Notes under the pieces: model-generated
What the model was told of the DNA's origin: nothing
Databases searched by the model: none
Seen by the model: the letters and a program-made list of their open reading frames with translations, nothing else
Translations under genes and position numbers: made by a program
Assembly (NCBI GenBank): GCA_902812455.1
Contig: CADDZH010000044.1
Coordinates: forward strand, 1 to 39,808
DNA from: Chloroflexota bacterium
GTDB lineage: Bacteria; Chloroflexota; Ktedonobacteria; Ktedonobacterales; Ktedonobacteraceae
Direction of reading: 5' to 3'
Length of the DNA stretch: 39,808 nt
In this document: positions 9,523-17,558 of the stretch, piece by piece
Layout: every line of letters starts with the position of its first letter
Position numbering within the stretch: position 1 is the stretch's first letter

Positions 9523-9627
9523 ATGTCATCCTGAGCGAGTAAGCCCTAGCCCTGAGCGCAGCGAAGGGGAAGGATCTCTGGCGATCGGCTCAGATGCTTC
9601 TCTTTCGCTCCGTTCAGGGCTTCGACG
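9523..9627. repeat. dispersed repeat of the TGTCATCCTGAGCG type (copy 1)
   Basis: The gap between the convergent E1 and esterase genes starts with ATGTCATCCTGAGCG and contains AGCGAAGGGGAAGGATCT, followed by a loosely inverted GTTCAGGGCTTCG. It shares these blocks with the longer copy near 15.5-15.7 kb. Such elements are widespread non-coding repeats in bacterial genomes; reading them as protein gives the familiar spurious HPERSEG string. Confidence 0.7.
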
Positions 9628-9639
9628 ATGCCGAAGACA

Positions 9640-10755
9640 TCACCTGGTTCTGGGGTGCTCAGTGAAAAAACGCGCCATCTCAGCAGATGCATCGGGGCCT
9701 TTTGGATCCGTAAATGAACCGCCGGAGCTTCCTCCTGACCAGGCATGACCTAACTCGTGGATAACCCACTTCTCTACGAGAGCCTGGCCGCTGGCATCCT
9801 GGTAGATGAAACGCGTGTAGGTATGACCACCGATCACCTGCCCTCGTTCTATCGAAGCTGCGTACTGAGGCCTGCACATAGTGCCCGGACCATCCTCAGT
9901 TGCATCAAGCCACTGGTTGAGTATGCTGTCCGCATTGGCTAAGGCGACTCTCGTATCACGATCCCCATGAAAGATAATCAGGGGAATAGCGCTGGCTAGC
10001 CTTCGGCTCTGTTGAAAAGCTCCCTGTTTCATTGCCGCAAACGCGGAGGGAAGATCGTATGCAGATCCATAGGCGAGACCAGAATGTACACCTACGGCGG
10101 CAAAGAGGTCGGGATAGGTAGCGGCCAGGATTACGGCCATGGCCCCACCTGCCGATAGCCCGGCCACGTAGACTCGATTGACATCGACGTGATAGGTGCC
10201 CATGATCTGCTGTGCGATTCCAGCGATGAGAGATGGCTCACCTGAATCACGATCCTGGTCAGAAGCCTGGAACCAGTTCCAGCATTTCGAAGCGTTGGCC
10301 GAAGTCGCCTGTTCAGGATAGGCAACGAAGAACATCTTGTCTTCAGCCAATAGATTCATGTGGGTGCCAGTTGCGAAATCAACGGGGGACTGAGTGCAGC
10401 CATGAAGCATAACAATTAAGGGCAGCGCCTGACCTGTATAGCCACTGGGAATGTAGAGTTTGTAAGCGCGCGTTCCGGCGGTACTGGTATACGCGCCATC
10501 AACAAATTGCCCGCCAATGTGAGCCGGAGAGGACAACGGCTCTGGTGTAAGTATAGGCATGCCTCTTGTGCTACTGCTCATAATGCCAGGTAGTTGTAAG
10601 CTGCCAGGAGAAAGTACATCAGGTTCTACCTGATGTACAGAGGTCGTTGACATATTTCTAAGGGTACGTTGAATAATCGCAGTGGCCTCAGTGAGCCGCC
10701 CGGCGCGTGTGAGGCGTGTGGCTTCGGCCATTCCAGCCTGCATAAGCTTATTCAT
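9640..10755 (-). CDS. PHB-depolymerase-family esterase
   Basis: A 371-residue alpha/beta hydrolase of the PHB depolymerase/LpqC group. The N-terminal ~85 residues are a short helical region (repeated TRAGRLTEAT) and a Pro/Ser-rich linker. The hydrolase core follows with the oxyanion segment MLHGCTQ (118-119), the lipase box GLSAGG (nucleophile Ser201), the acid in HGDRDTRV (Asp266 or 268) and the catalytic His in HELGHAWSGG (His337). The conserved CWNWF string (from residue 158) is typical of this family. No signal peptide is present, as in intracellular relatives of unclear substrate; ester or polyester hydrolysis is likely. The ATG has GGAG at 9 nt spacing. The gene stands alone, convergent with the E1 gene. 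Confidence 0.88.
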   Translation of the reverse strand: MNKLMQAGMAEATRLTRAGRLTEATAIIQRTLRNMSTTSVHQVEPDVLSPGSLQLPGIMSSSTRGMPILTPEPLSSPAHIGGQFVDGAYTSTAGTRAYKLYIPSGYTGQALPLIVMLHGCTQSPVDFATGTHMNLLAEDKMFFVAYPEQATSANASKCWNWFQASDQDRDSGEPSLIAGIAQQIMGTYHVDVNRVYVAGLSAGGAMAVILAATYPDLFAAVGVHSGLAYGSAYDLPSAFAAMKQGAFQQSRRLASAIPLIIFHGDRDTRVALANADSILNQWLDATEDGPGTMCRPQYAASIERGQVIGGHTYTRFIYQDASGQALVEKWVIHELGHAWSGGSSGGSFTDPKGPDASAEMARFFTEHPRTR

Positions 10756-10857
10756 CCTAAAGTTCTCCTTCCCTGGTGATTTCTAGCGCCATTAAGGCAA
10801 CGTCACCTGGCTCACTCTATGTTTTTGTCTTCTCGGCTGGCAAGCGTACAATGCAGT

Positions 10858-11253
10858 TTACCTGATTCGCCCGGCTAATGCCGCTTTCACCTCAGGGCTT
10901 GCGCGAAAGGCACCCAGAACAACAATTGAGTCGATAGTTGCCAGAGCCAGTTCTGGTGAGACATCATCAGCGATACTTGCCAGGCCAAGCACGTTGATCT
11001 GCAACTTCTCGCCAGTGGCACGTACTGCTTCAAGATCACGACGAGTGAAATGCTGCACACCGAGGATCAGGGTCTTGCGTGCTACTGTGCGCCTGACCTC
11101 TTCTGCATGAACAGCAAGCTGGTTACGGATCGCGGTACGAATGAAATCGGTGCGGTTGGAATAAAAACCTTCCTGCACTAGCAAATCGATTTGCCCTAAA
11201 TCTACCAGTCCCAGATTGATCGTGATTTTCTCCGTTTTCTCAGGTTCGGTCAT
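10858..11253 (-). CDS. ribbon-helix-helix (CopG/NikR-like) regulator
   Basis: A 131-residue protein whose first ~50 residues form a ribbon-helix-helix domain: the strand KITINLGLVDLGQIDLL, then helices with the SNRTDFIRTAIRNQL signature. The C-terminal ~80 residues are an unassigned domain with a repeated strand-helix pattern, longer than a plain CopG protein but lacking the His/Cys nickel ligands of NikR. RHH dimers bind short palindromes, and a palindrome with an additional half-site lies immediately upstream of its own start, so autoregulation is plausible. The ATG has GAGGAG at about 8 nt spacing. No toxin partner is adjacent. The regulated genes other than itself are unknown. Confidence 0.78.
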   Translation of the reverse strand: MTEPEKTEKITINLGLVDLGQIDLLVQEGFYSNRTDFIRTAIRNQLAVHAEEVRRTVARKTLILGVQHFTRRDLEAVRATGEKLQINVLGLASIADDVSPELALATIDSIVVLGAFRASPEVKAALAGRIR

Positions 11254-11255
11254 TG

Positions 11256-11285
11256 TACCATCTCCTCACCATCCATATAGATGGT
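11256..11285. promoter_or_regulatory. candidate operator of the RHH regulator
   Basis: ACCATC (11268-11273) and GATGGT (11280-11285) form a perfect 6-bp inverted repeat with a 6-nt spacer. A third half-site ACCATC sits at 11258-11263, 10 nt away in direct repeat. The group lies a few bases upstream of the regulator start and overlaps its ribosome binding site, a usual place for RHH autorepression. Confidence 0.5.
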
Positions 11286-11491
11286 AAATGGAAGATAACG
11301 ATTTGTCAAGAGGTAGAAGCCTTTGAGCAGCATTCTAGCCAAAAATATGATGCACCAAAAGAGCTATGTTTCTCTACGAGAAAATACCTCATAAAGAAGG
11401 CAGATCAATGTGCGCAACAGTACTATATATCACCCTTGTGACTACTTCCAGCGGTAAGCCGTAATACATTGCGTGTAGTGAGGAGAGAGTC

Positions 11492-13477
11492 ATGAGCACC
11501 GAGCATATCAAGCCGGCTATTGTATCGCCGTCTAAAGCAACAGAGCCTAGAGCACAGGAGTATATAGAGCAGGATTCTGCCCGTGAGGAGATAGCAAAAG
11601 CCCAGGAGCAGAAGCTTCGCTGGAACTGGCGAGATGCCCTTTTTATTTTGATCCTCTTGCTGCTCATTGTAGGGATGGCTTACCGCTATACGCGCAATAT
11701 CACGGGTGAAGTACCCGGCATGTGGTGGGATCCGCTGCTCAACACATGGGCGATGGCCTGGGATACGACGGCGCTCTTGCACAATCCCCTGCACCTGTGG
11801 CAAGCACCCCTACTCTACCCGAACAACCTGACCTTATCCTACACGGAGAGCTTGTTCGGTAATGTGATCTTCTTTGCGCCGGTCTTCCTGCTCACCCACA
11901 ACCCAGTGCTGGCATATAACGTGACATTCTACCTGACATTTTTCCTCTGCGGCCTCAACATGTATATCGTCGCTCGCCACTACACCCAGAAGCGCTTCGC
12001 AGCCTTCGTGGCCGCACTGATCTACGCCTTCGCTCCTTACCGGCTGGCCCAGATCGATCATATCCCTGTGACAGGAGGAGAATGGATCCCGCTGGCATTT
12101 CTTTATCTCGATAAGTCCTTCCAGGAAGGGCGCTGGCGGCACTGGATCCTCTTCGCGTTGTTCTATGTACTACAGTTGCTGAGCAGCGTGTACTACGGTA
12201 TTTTCCTGGCCTATACCCTTCTTGCCTACCTGCTTATTCGCTATAGCATCCCGTTCTTGAAGCAGTGGCGGCAGCGTGGGCGCGAATATCTCATATCCCT
12301 AAGCAAGCTTGTTGTGAGGCCCGCCATCGTTTTTGGCGCCATGCTGATCCTGCTTGTTATTTTGCTGGAGCCTTACCTGGTATCGCTACATAATGGCTAT
12401 GCGCGTTCAGTGATCCAAACAGTGGGATACTCGGCCTTTCTACGCGATTTCCTCTTTACAGCGCCCTTTAACAAGTTATATGGCATTGCCTATTTCAATG
12501 GGGAAACTATTCCATTAGACGGAGAGCATTTTCTTTTCCTGGGATGGACAATTATGGCGCTCACGGTGCTGGGAGTCATCCTGGCTTTCCGCCGGCGCAA
12601 TACAGCTATGCAGGCATATGCGTGGACCGGCCTGGTCGTGCTCCTTTTTGCCTTTGGCCCCTACCTGCAATACTCGGCAGGCAACGGAGCACCATTGCCA
12701 GGAGGAACGCTCATTGCCCATCCATTTCCGCCGGCCATACCCATGCCCTGGCTGATCGCTTTCCACATCCTGCCGGGCTTCAAAGGCTTGCGCGTTCCTT
12801 CACGCCTGATCGGCGTGTTGTTGATGATGCTTGCCCTGCTCGGAGCATATGTCGTCGCCTGGATACAGGACGCATTGGCAACTCCTGCCTTTGCTAGAAG
12901 CAGGGCAAATAACAGCCAGGGAACAGGCGAGAAGCCCCAGGCAATTAAAGCTTCTCCCTTCAAAAGTATTGCGCTCGGATGTATCCTTACCATCATCCCC
13001 CTGGCCCTGCTGGCTGAGGCGCTACCAGCCTATTTGCCGGTAACGCATGTGCCGGTGGGGAATACTATACCGGCAGTGTATGAATGGCTGGCTACGCATG
13101 GGGGCAGCCAGCCGATTGTTGAACTTCCCATGTCAGATGCGGCCAGCCCTTTCGGCGATAAGAATGAAGCCTGGTATGACTACTATACGATCTACCATCC
13201 TCATCCCATCGCGAATGGCTGGAGCGGCTACCGGCCTGCTAACACTATGACTATCTCGCACCTGATGCTACACTTCCCATCGCAGGCAAGCATTGCTATA
13301 CTGAAGCGGTATCATATCCAGTATGTCGTGTTTCATGCTCAACTGGTCTCGCAATTTATGGGCTCCCGGACGGTGAGCACGATGCTTACTCAGATGCAGG
13401 CAAGCCCTGATCTTCATCTCGTAGCAGCATTTGGGAGGAGTCTATCTACTGGTGACTCGGTCTGGCAGGTGATATGA
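11492..13477 (+). CDS. polytopic membrane protein, GT-C/YfhO-like
   Basis: A 661-residue protein with a ~45-residue charged cytoplasmic N-terminus, then about a dozen hydrophobic helices (from residue ~48 to ~515) and a C-terminal soluble domain of ~140 residues. The first external loop contains MWWDPLLNTWAMAWD, an acidic-aromatic pattern as found in large lipid-linked glycosyltransferases, and later PLLYPNN and HIPVTGGEWIP. The general architecture fits GT-C/YfhO-type proteins, but no specific family signature is certain. The ATG has GGAG at 6 nt spacing. The stop overlaps the start of the PIG-V-like gene (ATGA), so both are translationally coupled and probably act in the same surface-glycan or glycolipid process. 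Confidence 0.65.
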   Translation: MSTEHIKPAIVSPSKATEPRAQEYIEQDSAREEIAKAQEQKLRWNWRDALFILILLLLIVGMAYRYTRNITGEVPGMWWDPLLNTWAMAWDTTALLHNPLHLWQAPLLYPNNLTLSYTESLFGNVIFFAPVFLLTHNPVLAYNVTFYLTFFLCGLNMYIVARHYTQKRFAAFVAALIYAFAPYRLAQIDHIPVTGGEWIPLAFLYLDKSFQEGRWRHWILFALFYVLQLLSSVYYGIFLAYTLLAYLLIRYSIPFLKQWRQRGREYLISLSKLVVRPAIVFGAMLILLVILLEPYLVSLHNGYARSVIQTVGYSAFLRDFLFTAPFNKLYGIAYFNGETIPLDGEHFLFLGWTIMALTVLGVILAFRRRNTAMQAYAWTGLVVLLFAFGPYLQYSAGNGAPLPGGTLIAHPFPPAIPMPWLIAFHILPGFKGLRVPSRLIGVLLMMLALLGAYVVAWIQDALATPAFARSRANNSQGTGEKPQAIKASPFKSIALGCILTIIPLALLAEALPAYLPVTHVPVGNTIPAVYEWLATHGGSQPIVELPMSDAASPFGDKNEAWYDYYTIYHPHPIANGWSGYRPANTMTISHLMLHFPSQASIAILKRYHIQYVVFHAQLVSQFMGSRTVSTMLTQMQASPDLHLVAAFGRSLSTGDSVWQVI

Positions 13478-14628
13478 CCATGAAACAAGCGCCTACCCGT
13501 GATATCCTCTGGCTATTTTTTCTGACCCGCATCGCGCTGGTAATCGTCACCTACTTTGCCTACATCTTGCTCACGGCGCCGAAGTATTCCAGTACGCCCG
13601 TAGATGTGAACGCGCTGCTATCAAGCTGGAATCGCTGGGATGCGGCCAATTATGTGAGAATTGCGCACTTTGGCTATCAAACGCCCTTTGATGTCGCATT
13701 TTTCCCGCTCTTTCCTCTGCTCATCGCGATCATTTCCTATCCCTTCGCAGTTTGGAGTGGGATTTACCTGCTGGTTGGAACACTCATCAGCAATGCTGCC
13801 CTGCTGGGAGCGATGTTCCTGCTATACCAGGTTGCGGTCGAGGCTGGAGGCGAGGATGTCGCGCGGCGCACGCTGCTCTATTTGTGCATCTTTCCTACCG
13901 CCTTTTTCTTCTTTGCGGCCTACAACGAGTCGCTCTTTCTGTTGCTCACGGTAGGCGCGTTCCTGGCCATGCGGCGCCAGCACTGGTGGCTAGCGGGCAT
14001 ACTTGGCTTACTTGCGGCCTTGAACCGCTCGACGGGCGTCTTACTCGTCATCCCATATCTAATCGAGGTCTGGATATCGCGAGAGAGTATCGGCGCTGCT
14101 CGCCAGAGCATCTGGCTCAGGCTTTTGCCTGTGATCCTCATTCCGCTAGGGACGGGAATCTACGCCCTCTACTGCTGGTATACCCAGGGTAATCCACTCG
14201 CTTTTGTGGCAGTACAACCCCACTGGGGAAGACATCTCTCCTGGCCCTGGCTGGGCATCTGGCAAGCATTTGTCGATCTCTTCGCCTATCAAGGCTTTGG
14301 CTCATTCTACGAGGCCCATATCATCCTGGACCTAGCAGCGACTATAGGCTTCATCATGTTAACTGTCATATGCTGGCGCAAATTGCGTATTAGCTACAGT
14401 ATCTGGATAACCATACTGGTTCTATTCATGCTGCTCAGCCCGGGTCTGGATAAAACGGATACGCTGGTATCGAACCAGCGCTTCGTGCTCGAGATGTTCC
14501 CAGGATTTATCGCGCTAGGAATGCTGGGTGTAAAACACCCCCGCTTGCATCAAGTCCTCGTCCTGCTATTCTTACCTTTGCTGGCAACACTGAGCATCCT
14601 GTTTCTGATGAATCGCTGGATGGTGTGA
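13474..14628 (+). CDS. PIG-V-like mannosyltransferase family membrane protein
   Basis: A 384-residue protein with about nine hydrophobic helices. The first external loop carries SWNRWDAANYVRIAHFGY (51-68); the W-x-x-W-D-x-x-x-Y-x-x-I-x-x-x-G-Y pattern with Asp56 is the signature of PIG-V and its bacterial relatives, which transfer a sugar from a polyprenyl-phosphate donor on the outer side of the membrane. A second conserved element, AFFFFAAYNESLFL, also follows the family. The start codon overlaps the previous stop by 4 nt. The acceptor is unknown; it may modify glycolipids or proteins together with the upstream membrane protein. Confidence 0.8.
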   Translation: MTMKQAPTRDILWLFFLTRIALVIVTYFAYILLTAPKYSSTPVDVNALLSSWNRWDAANYVRIAHFGYQTPFDVAFFPLFPLLIAIISYPFAVWSGIYLLVGTLISNAALLGAMFLLYQVAVEAGGEDVARRTLLYLCIFPTAFFFFAAYNESLFLLLTVGAFLAMRRQHWWLAGILGLLAALNRSTGVLLVIPYLIEVWISRESIGAARQSIWLRLLPVILIPLGTGIYALYCWYTQGNPLAFVAVQPHWGRHLSWPWLGIWQAFVDLFAYQGFGSFYEAHIILDLAATIGFIMLTVICWRKLRISYSIWITILVLFMLLSPGLDKTDTLVSNQRFVLEMFPGFIALGMLGVKHPRLHQVLVLLFLPLLATLSILFLMNRWMV

Positions 14629-14654
14629 TGAGGAGTGCGAGGGCACAAGAACAA

Positions 14655-14703
14655 GGCGCAAGGCCCCCACACCGCAACCACCCCGCTCCTTGCCCCTACA
14701 GGT
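14655..14703. repeat. dispersed repeat, GCGCAAGGCCCCCAC / GCTCCTTGCCCC type
   Basis: This half-element after the PIG-V-like gene shares GCGCAAGGCCCCCAC and CCGCTCCTTGCCCCTACAGG with the right arm of the large inverted repeat between the carbamate kinase and ygeW genes. It lies between two convergent genes. It appears to be a single arm of the same mobile-repeat family. Confidence 0.6.
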
Positions 14704-14750
14704 ACGATCCCGTTCCTCATGACCTCATGTGATCGAAAACATCCGTCAGG

Positions 14751-15320
14751 CTACGATCTTGCCTTGTAAGGGTAATGCATTGTCTTATCGCCTTCCCAGT
14801 TCTCGCGCAAGCCCGGCGCTGAAAGATCCCAGTCGGGACGAATCTTGCGCGTCACTTCCCGCAAGTCCTGCCACAGCTCTTCGGGCGACGGTCGTCCCCA
14901 GAACCAGTAGCCATTATAGATTTTGTAGATCAGCAGACCCGGCTCCAGCACAAACGTATGGGGAATCATCGGGTTATGGTAGGGGTCCGTGTACTCTTGA
15001 ATATCCAGGTCTTGCTGTATCTTGCGCCCGGAATCCGACAGAAACGTCCACTGAGCTCCTACCGCATCTCGAAATTCATTTAACTCAAGAATATTGTCGG
15101 TTGCAATCGTGACAATCTTGGTATAGGCAACAGCAATCTTTGGATAAAACGCGGCCATCGTGAGATGCTGCTGGTGATCCTTCGGACAAAAATGCCCGCG
15201 TGAAAGAATAAGGATCATCGGATCATTGCCCTGCAATTCGCTAAGACGCCGCCTTGTCCTGGTGTGGTCGGTCAACTCGTAATCGGGGAAGCGTGCCCCC
15301 GGCACAATATCTGAGCGCAA
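14751..15320 (-). CDS. 1-Cys peroxiredoxin-like (AhpC/TSA) protein
   Basis: A thioredoxin-fold protein of 189 residues. It starts SDIVPGARFPDYEL, as AhpC/TSA proteins do, and has the peroxidatic-type motif SRGHFCPKDHQ with Cys45. This is the only Cys in the protein, so it would be a 1-Cys type needing an external thiol, or a non-catalytic relative. The later IPHTFVLEP is the usual cis-proline-containing strand. The start is TTG, selected because AGGAGG precedes it at 8 nt and the family N-terminus begins there; the open frame continues 52 codons upstream with sequence that does not look like protein. Gene is convergent with the PIG-V-like gene. Function in peroxide reduction is inferred. Confidence 0.75.
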   Translation of the reverse strand: MRSDIVPGARFPDYELTDHTRTRRRLSELQGNDPMILILSRGHFCPKDHQQHLTMAAFYPKIAVAYTKIVTIATDNILELNEFRDAVGAQWTFLSDSGRKIQQDLDIQEYTDPYHNPMIPHTFVLEPGLLIYKIYNGYWFWGRPSPEELWQDLREVTRKIRPDWDLSAPGLRENWEGDKTMHYPYKARS

Positions 15321-15493
15321 AGTGTTTCTCCTCCTGTATGCAGAATCAAGAGACCAATGCTGGGATGAGAGACAATCCTCGAACACCCTCCTTTGTATAT
15401 ATACGCTTATAAGCCATAGAAGGGACACACTGCTACAAGTGACATATTGGACACATCTGAGAATAATTTTTACCAACCAAGTTCGGTAATGTT

Positions 15494-15674
15494 TGTCATC
15501 CCGTAGGGTCAGGGCTTCGCCACGACGTTGCCACCCCTGACCTGAGCCGAAGCCATGTCATCCTGAGCCCATTCGCTTCGCTCAGGGGAAACTCCGCGAA
15601 GGACCTAACGCGCGTGAAGGGGAAGGATCTCTGTCTCCCTGCATTAGACCCTTCGCTTCGCTCAGGATGACATG
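15494..15674. repeat. dispersed repeat of the TGTCATCCTGAGC type (copy 2) with perfect inverted ends
   Basis: CATGTCATCCTGAGC (15554-15568) is repeated inverted at 15660-15674, a perfect 15-bp match, with GCTTCGCTCAGG blocks inside each arm. The left part (15494-15550) holds related but degraded blocks. It occupies most of the 438-nt gap between the divergent peroxiredoxin and yqeC genes; the rest of the gap is AT-rich DNA that should hold both promoters, but no clear pair was found. Confidence 0.75.
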
Positions 15675-15758
15675 TTGTGACTGCACCCATTTCACAGATT
15701 GATGTAAAATATCACCGTATCTACCTCTTGCTGGCTAAATAGAGCTGAAAGAAGGCTA

Positions 15759-16508
15759 ATGTTGATGCTCTCTCCACTCCTCAGTCTGCCCCCTCGCCCT
15801 CTCATTTCTATCGCCGGGGCGGGCGGCAAAACCACCACCATGTACACTCTTGCTCACGAGCTGGCGGAGCAGGGCGAGCGGGTCATTGTGACCACCACCA
15901 CGAACATCTTTTTCCCCAAAGCGGGCGAAACCGATGCCTTCATCCTTGCAACTGAAACCTCTACCCTCCTTAACACAATCAAAGCCCTCTCAGAACGGTA
16001 TCGTCGAATCACCGTCGCGGCGGGTGTTACCCCGGCAGGGAAACTCACCGGGCTGCAGCCCGATCAGCCCTACGAACTGCTTGTGAAAAGCGGGGTCGAT
16101 GCTGTCATTGTCGAGGCCGACGGCGCTCGCCACCGCATGATCAAAGCCCCTGCCGAACATGAGCCTGCTATCCCAGGGCAAACCAATGTGGCTCTTCTCA
16201 TGCTGAGCGCTGCTGCCATCAACCAGCCCTTATCCTCAGAAATAGCTCATCGTCCTGAGCGCATCGCCGCTCTCCTGGGCATCCAGCAAGGAGATATCCT
16301 CACTCCTGCTCGTATCGCACAATTGATGACAAGCAAACAAGGTGGATTGAAGAATATTCCTCCTGAAGCGAAAGTCTACTTGCTAGTCACGCATGTATCT
16401 GCAATGCAACAAGATGTTGTACGCGAACTGGCTGCGTTGATTCTAAGCGCTCCCTCTTTTTCTGGCGTTTGCTATTCCCCCGAACCTGAAACGTGGCTGG
16501 CGATATAA
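15759..16508 (+). CDS. yqeC: YqeC, selenium-dependent hydroxylase accessory protein
   Basis: A 249-residue P-loop protein. GAGGKTTT (20-27) near the N-terminus, VTTTTNIFFP (44-53) and VEADGARHRMIKAP (118-131) are the defining motifs of YqeC, a family that travels with selenium-dependent molybdenum hydroxylases and is thought to help install labile selenium or mature the cofactor. This matches the fused molybdenum hydroxylase gene about 6 kb downstream in the same direction, separated by four leftward genes. YqeB and MocA-type partners are not in the window. Two ATGs lie at residues 1 and 3; AGAAGG is better spaced for the second. The family call is strong; the biochemical role is known only indirectly. 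Confidence 0.88.
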   Translation: MLMLSPLLSLPPRPLISIAGAGGKTTTMYTLAHELAEQGERVIVTTTTNIFFPKAGETDAFILATETSTLLNTIKALSERYRRITVAAGVTPAGKLTGLQPDQPYELLVKSGVDAVIVEADGARHRMIKAPAEHEPAIPGQTNVALLMLSAAAINQPLSSEIAHRPERIAALLGIQQGDILTPARIAQLMTSKQGGLKNIPPEAKVYLLVTHVSAMQQDVVRELAALILSAPSFSGVCYSPEPETWLAI

Positions 16509-16568
16509 TCAAGCTGCCCTCGTCCTTCAGTTGTTTTCTTGCTAGCCTTCTTTATGACGATGTTGCTG

Positions 16569-17033
16569 CTATATCTCATTGGGATTATTGGTTGTAGTGA
16601 ACGGATAGCTATCCGGCGTATACACGGGAATAAGACTGCTTGCTTTCTGCAATTGCTCCTTATCCCAGCTTACCAGGGGAATATTCAATTGCTGGGCCAG
16701 GGCAACATAGATAGCGTCACCTGCTCGCAAACGCAGATCAGCAGCAATGGTGGCTGCTGCATCAACAAAATTGGGATCCATAGCAAGGATAGTCAGAGTA
16801 GACATTGCTGCGGATTCCTTCAAGTTTTTTACCGCCTGTTTTGCTAAAGTCGCATCTCCTATACGTCTTGATACAGCAGCAGCTATCTCTATGGAGATGA
16901 TGGCTGGTGCTGCGATTAAGCCGTTGCTAGCTGCGTATCTTCCGATCCATAGACGGCTTGCAATATGATTGGCATCTTCTTTTGTGTATGAACTTACCCA
17001 AACACTAGCATCTACCACTACTCTCTCGCTCAT
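16569..17033 (-). CDS. PIN-domain (VapC-like) toxin
   Basis: A 154-residue PIN domain. The acidic residues of the RNase site are visible: Asp8 in VVVDASVW, Glu49 in IISIEI, Asp106 in RAGDAIYVALA and Asp124 in VSWDKE. PIN toxins cleave specific RNAs (often initiator tRNA or rRNA) in a metal-dependent manner. The start codon overlaps the antitoxin stop by one base (TAATG), so the two are translationally coupled with the antitoxin first. It lies between yqeC and the purine operon on the opposite strand. Confidence 0.9.
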   Translation of the reverse strand: MSERVVVDASVWVSSYTKEDANHIASRLWIGRYAASNGLIAAPAIISIEIAAAVSRRIGDATLAKQAVKNLKESAAMSTLTILAMDPNFVDAAATIAADLRLRAGDAIYVALAQQLNIPLVSWDKEQLQKASSLIPVYTPDSYPFTTTNNPNEI

Positions 17034-17335
17034 TACAAATCCCGCCTCGCATCACGTACTGCATCAACAGCGCTAATGCCTGCTGGCCATTTCTTACCAA
17101 TTTCCTCCGCCAATCGATCCATATCCGCTAACCAGCGATCAATTTCTTTTTGGTGGCGTTGTTCAGCTTCATCTAGTGTCGCAGTATTGTCTTGCGCTGG
17201 TACAACCTGTGCAACTATCTGCCCATGATCAACAAGTTCAACAGTCTTGCCGCTTTCCACGATGCGTAATAGCTCATCGATACGTTCGCGCAGTTCCTGC
17301 ACTTCAAGCTGCTCTCGTCCTTCAACCTTTTTCAT
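17033..17335 (-). CDS. Phd/YefM-type antitoxin
   Basis: A 100-residue antitoxin. The N-terminal half has the Phd/YefM pattern: LEVQELRERIDELLRIVESG, then VELVDHGQIVAQVVP, the DNA-binding dimer fold. The C-terminal part is charged and helical (DRWLADMDRLAEEIGKKW), as expected for a segment that wraps the toxin. The ATG has AAGGAGG at about 5 nt spacing. It is followed directly by the PIN toxin. Together they should autorepress from the gap upstream. Confidence 0.87.
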   Translation of the reverse strand: MKKVEGREQLEVQELRERIDELLRIVESGKTVELVDHGQIVAQVVPAQDNTATLDEAEQRHQKEIDRWLADMDRLAEEIGKKWPAGISAVDAVRDARRDL

Positions 17336-17447
17336 GCTTACCTCCTTAATGCTCTGCTTTCTGGCTGTATTCTAGCACCTCAGCTTCGTTTCTACAATCA
17401 ACAACCCTTATCAGGGTCTCCATCCCTTTGGCGTTTGTCAAGGAAGT

Positions 17448-17488
17448 GCCGATCAATCGGCGCTGGGCGTGATAAATCGGCCCCTACA
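17448..17488 (-). repeat. palindromic repeat family A, copy 1
   Basis: On the minus strand this reads TGTAGGGGCCGATTTATC, then a GCCCA core, then GCCGATTGATCGGC. It differs from the copy after the cysteine-synthase-like gene by only a few bases. It lies in the 223-nt gap between the antitoxin gene and the end of the URO-D-family gene. Confidence 0.75.
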
Positions 17489-17558
17489 CCTCACTCGGAA
17501 GGATAGAGAGCCTGCATCATGTCAAGGCCAATTCTTGCCATTGCCCGGCATCCTCTGC

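Noticed and set aside
11253..11441. 62-codon plus-strand frame before the GT-C/YfhO-like gene
   Set aside because: It begins inside the candidate operator, has no ribosome binding site and no recognisable features.
15496..15690. 64-codon minus-strand open frame with HPERSEG string
   Set aside because: It is the translation of the TGTCATCCTGAGC-type dispersed repeat, a known source of spurious proteins.
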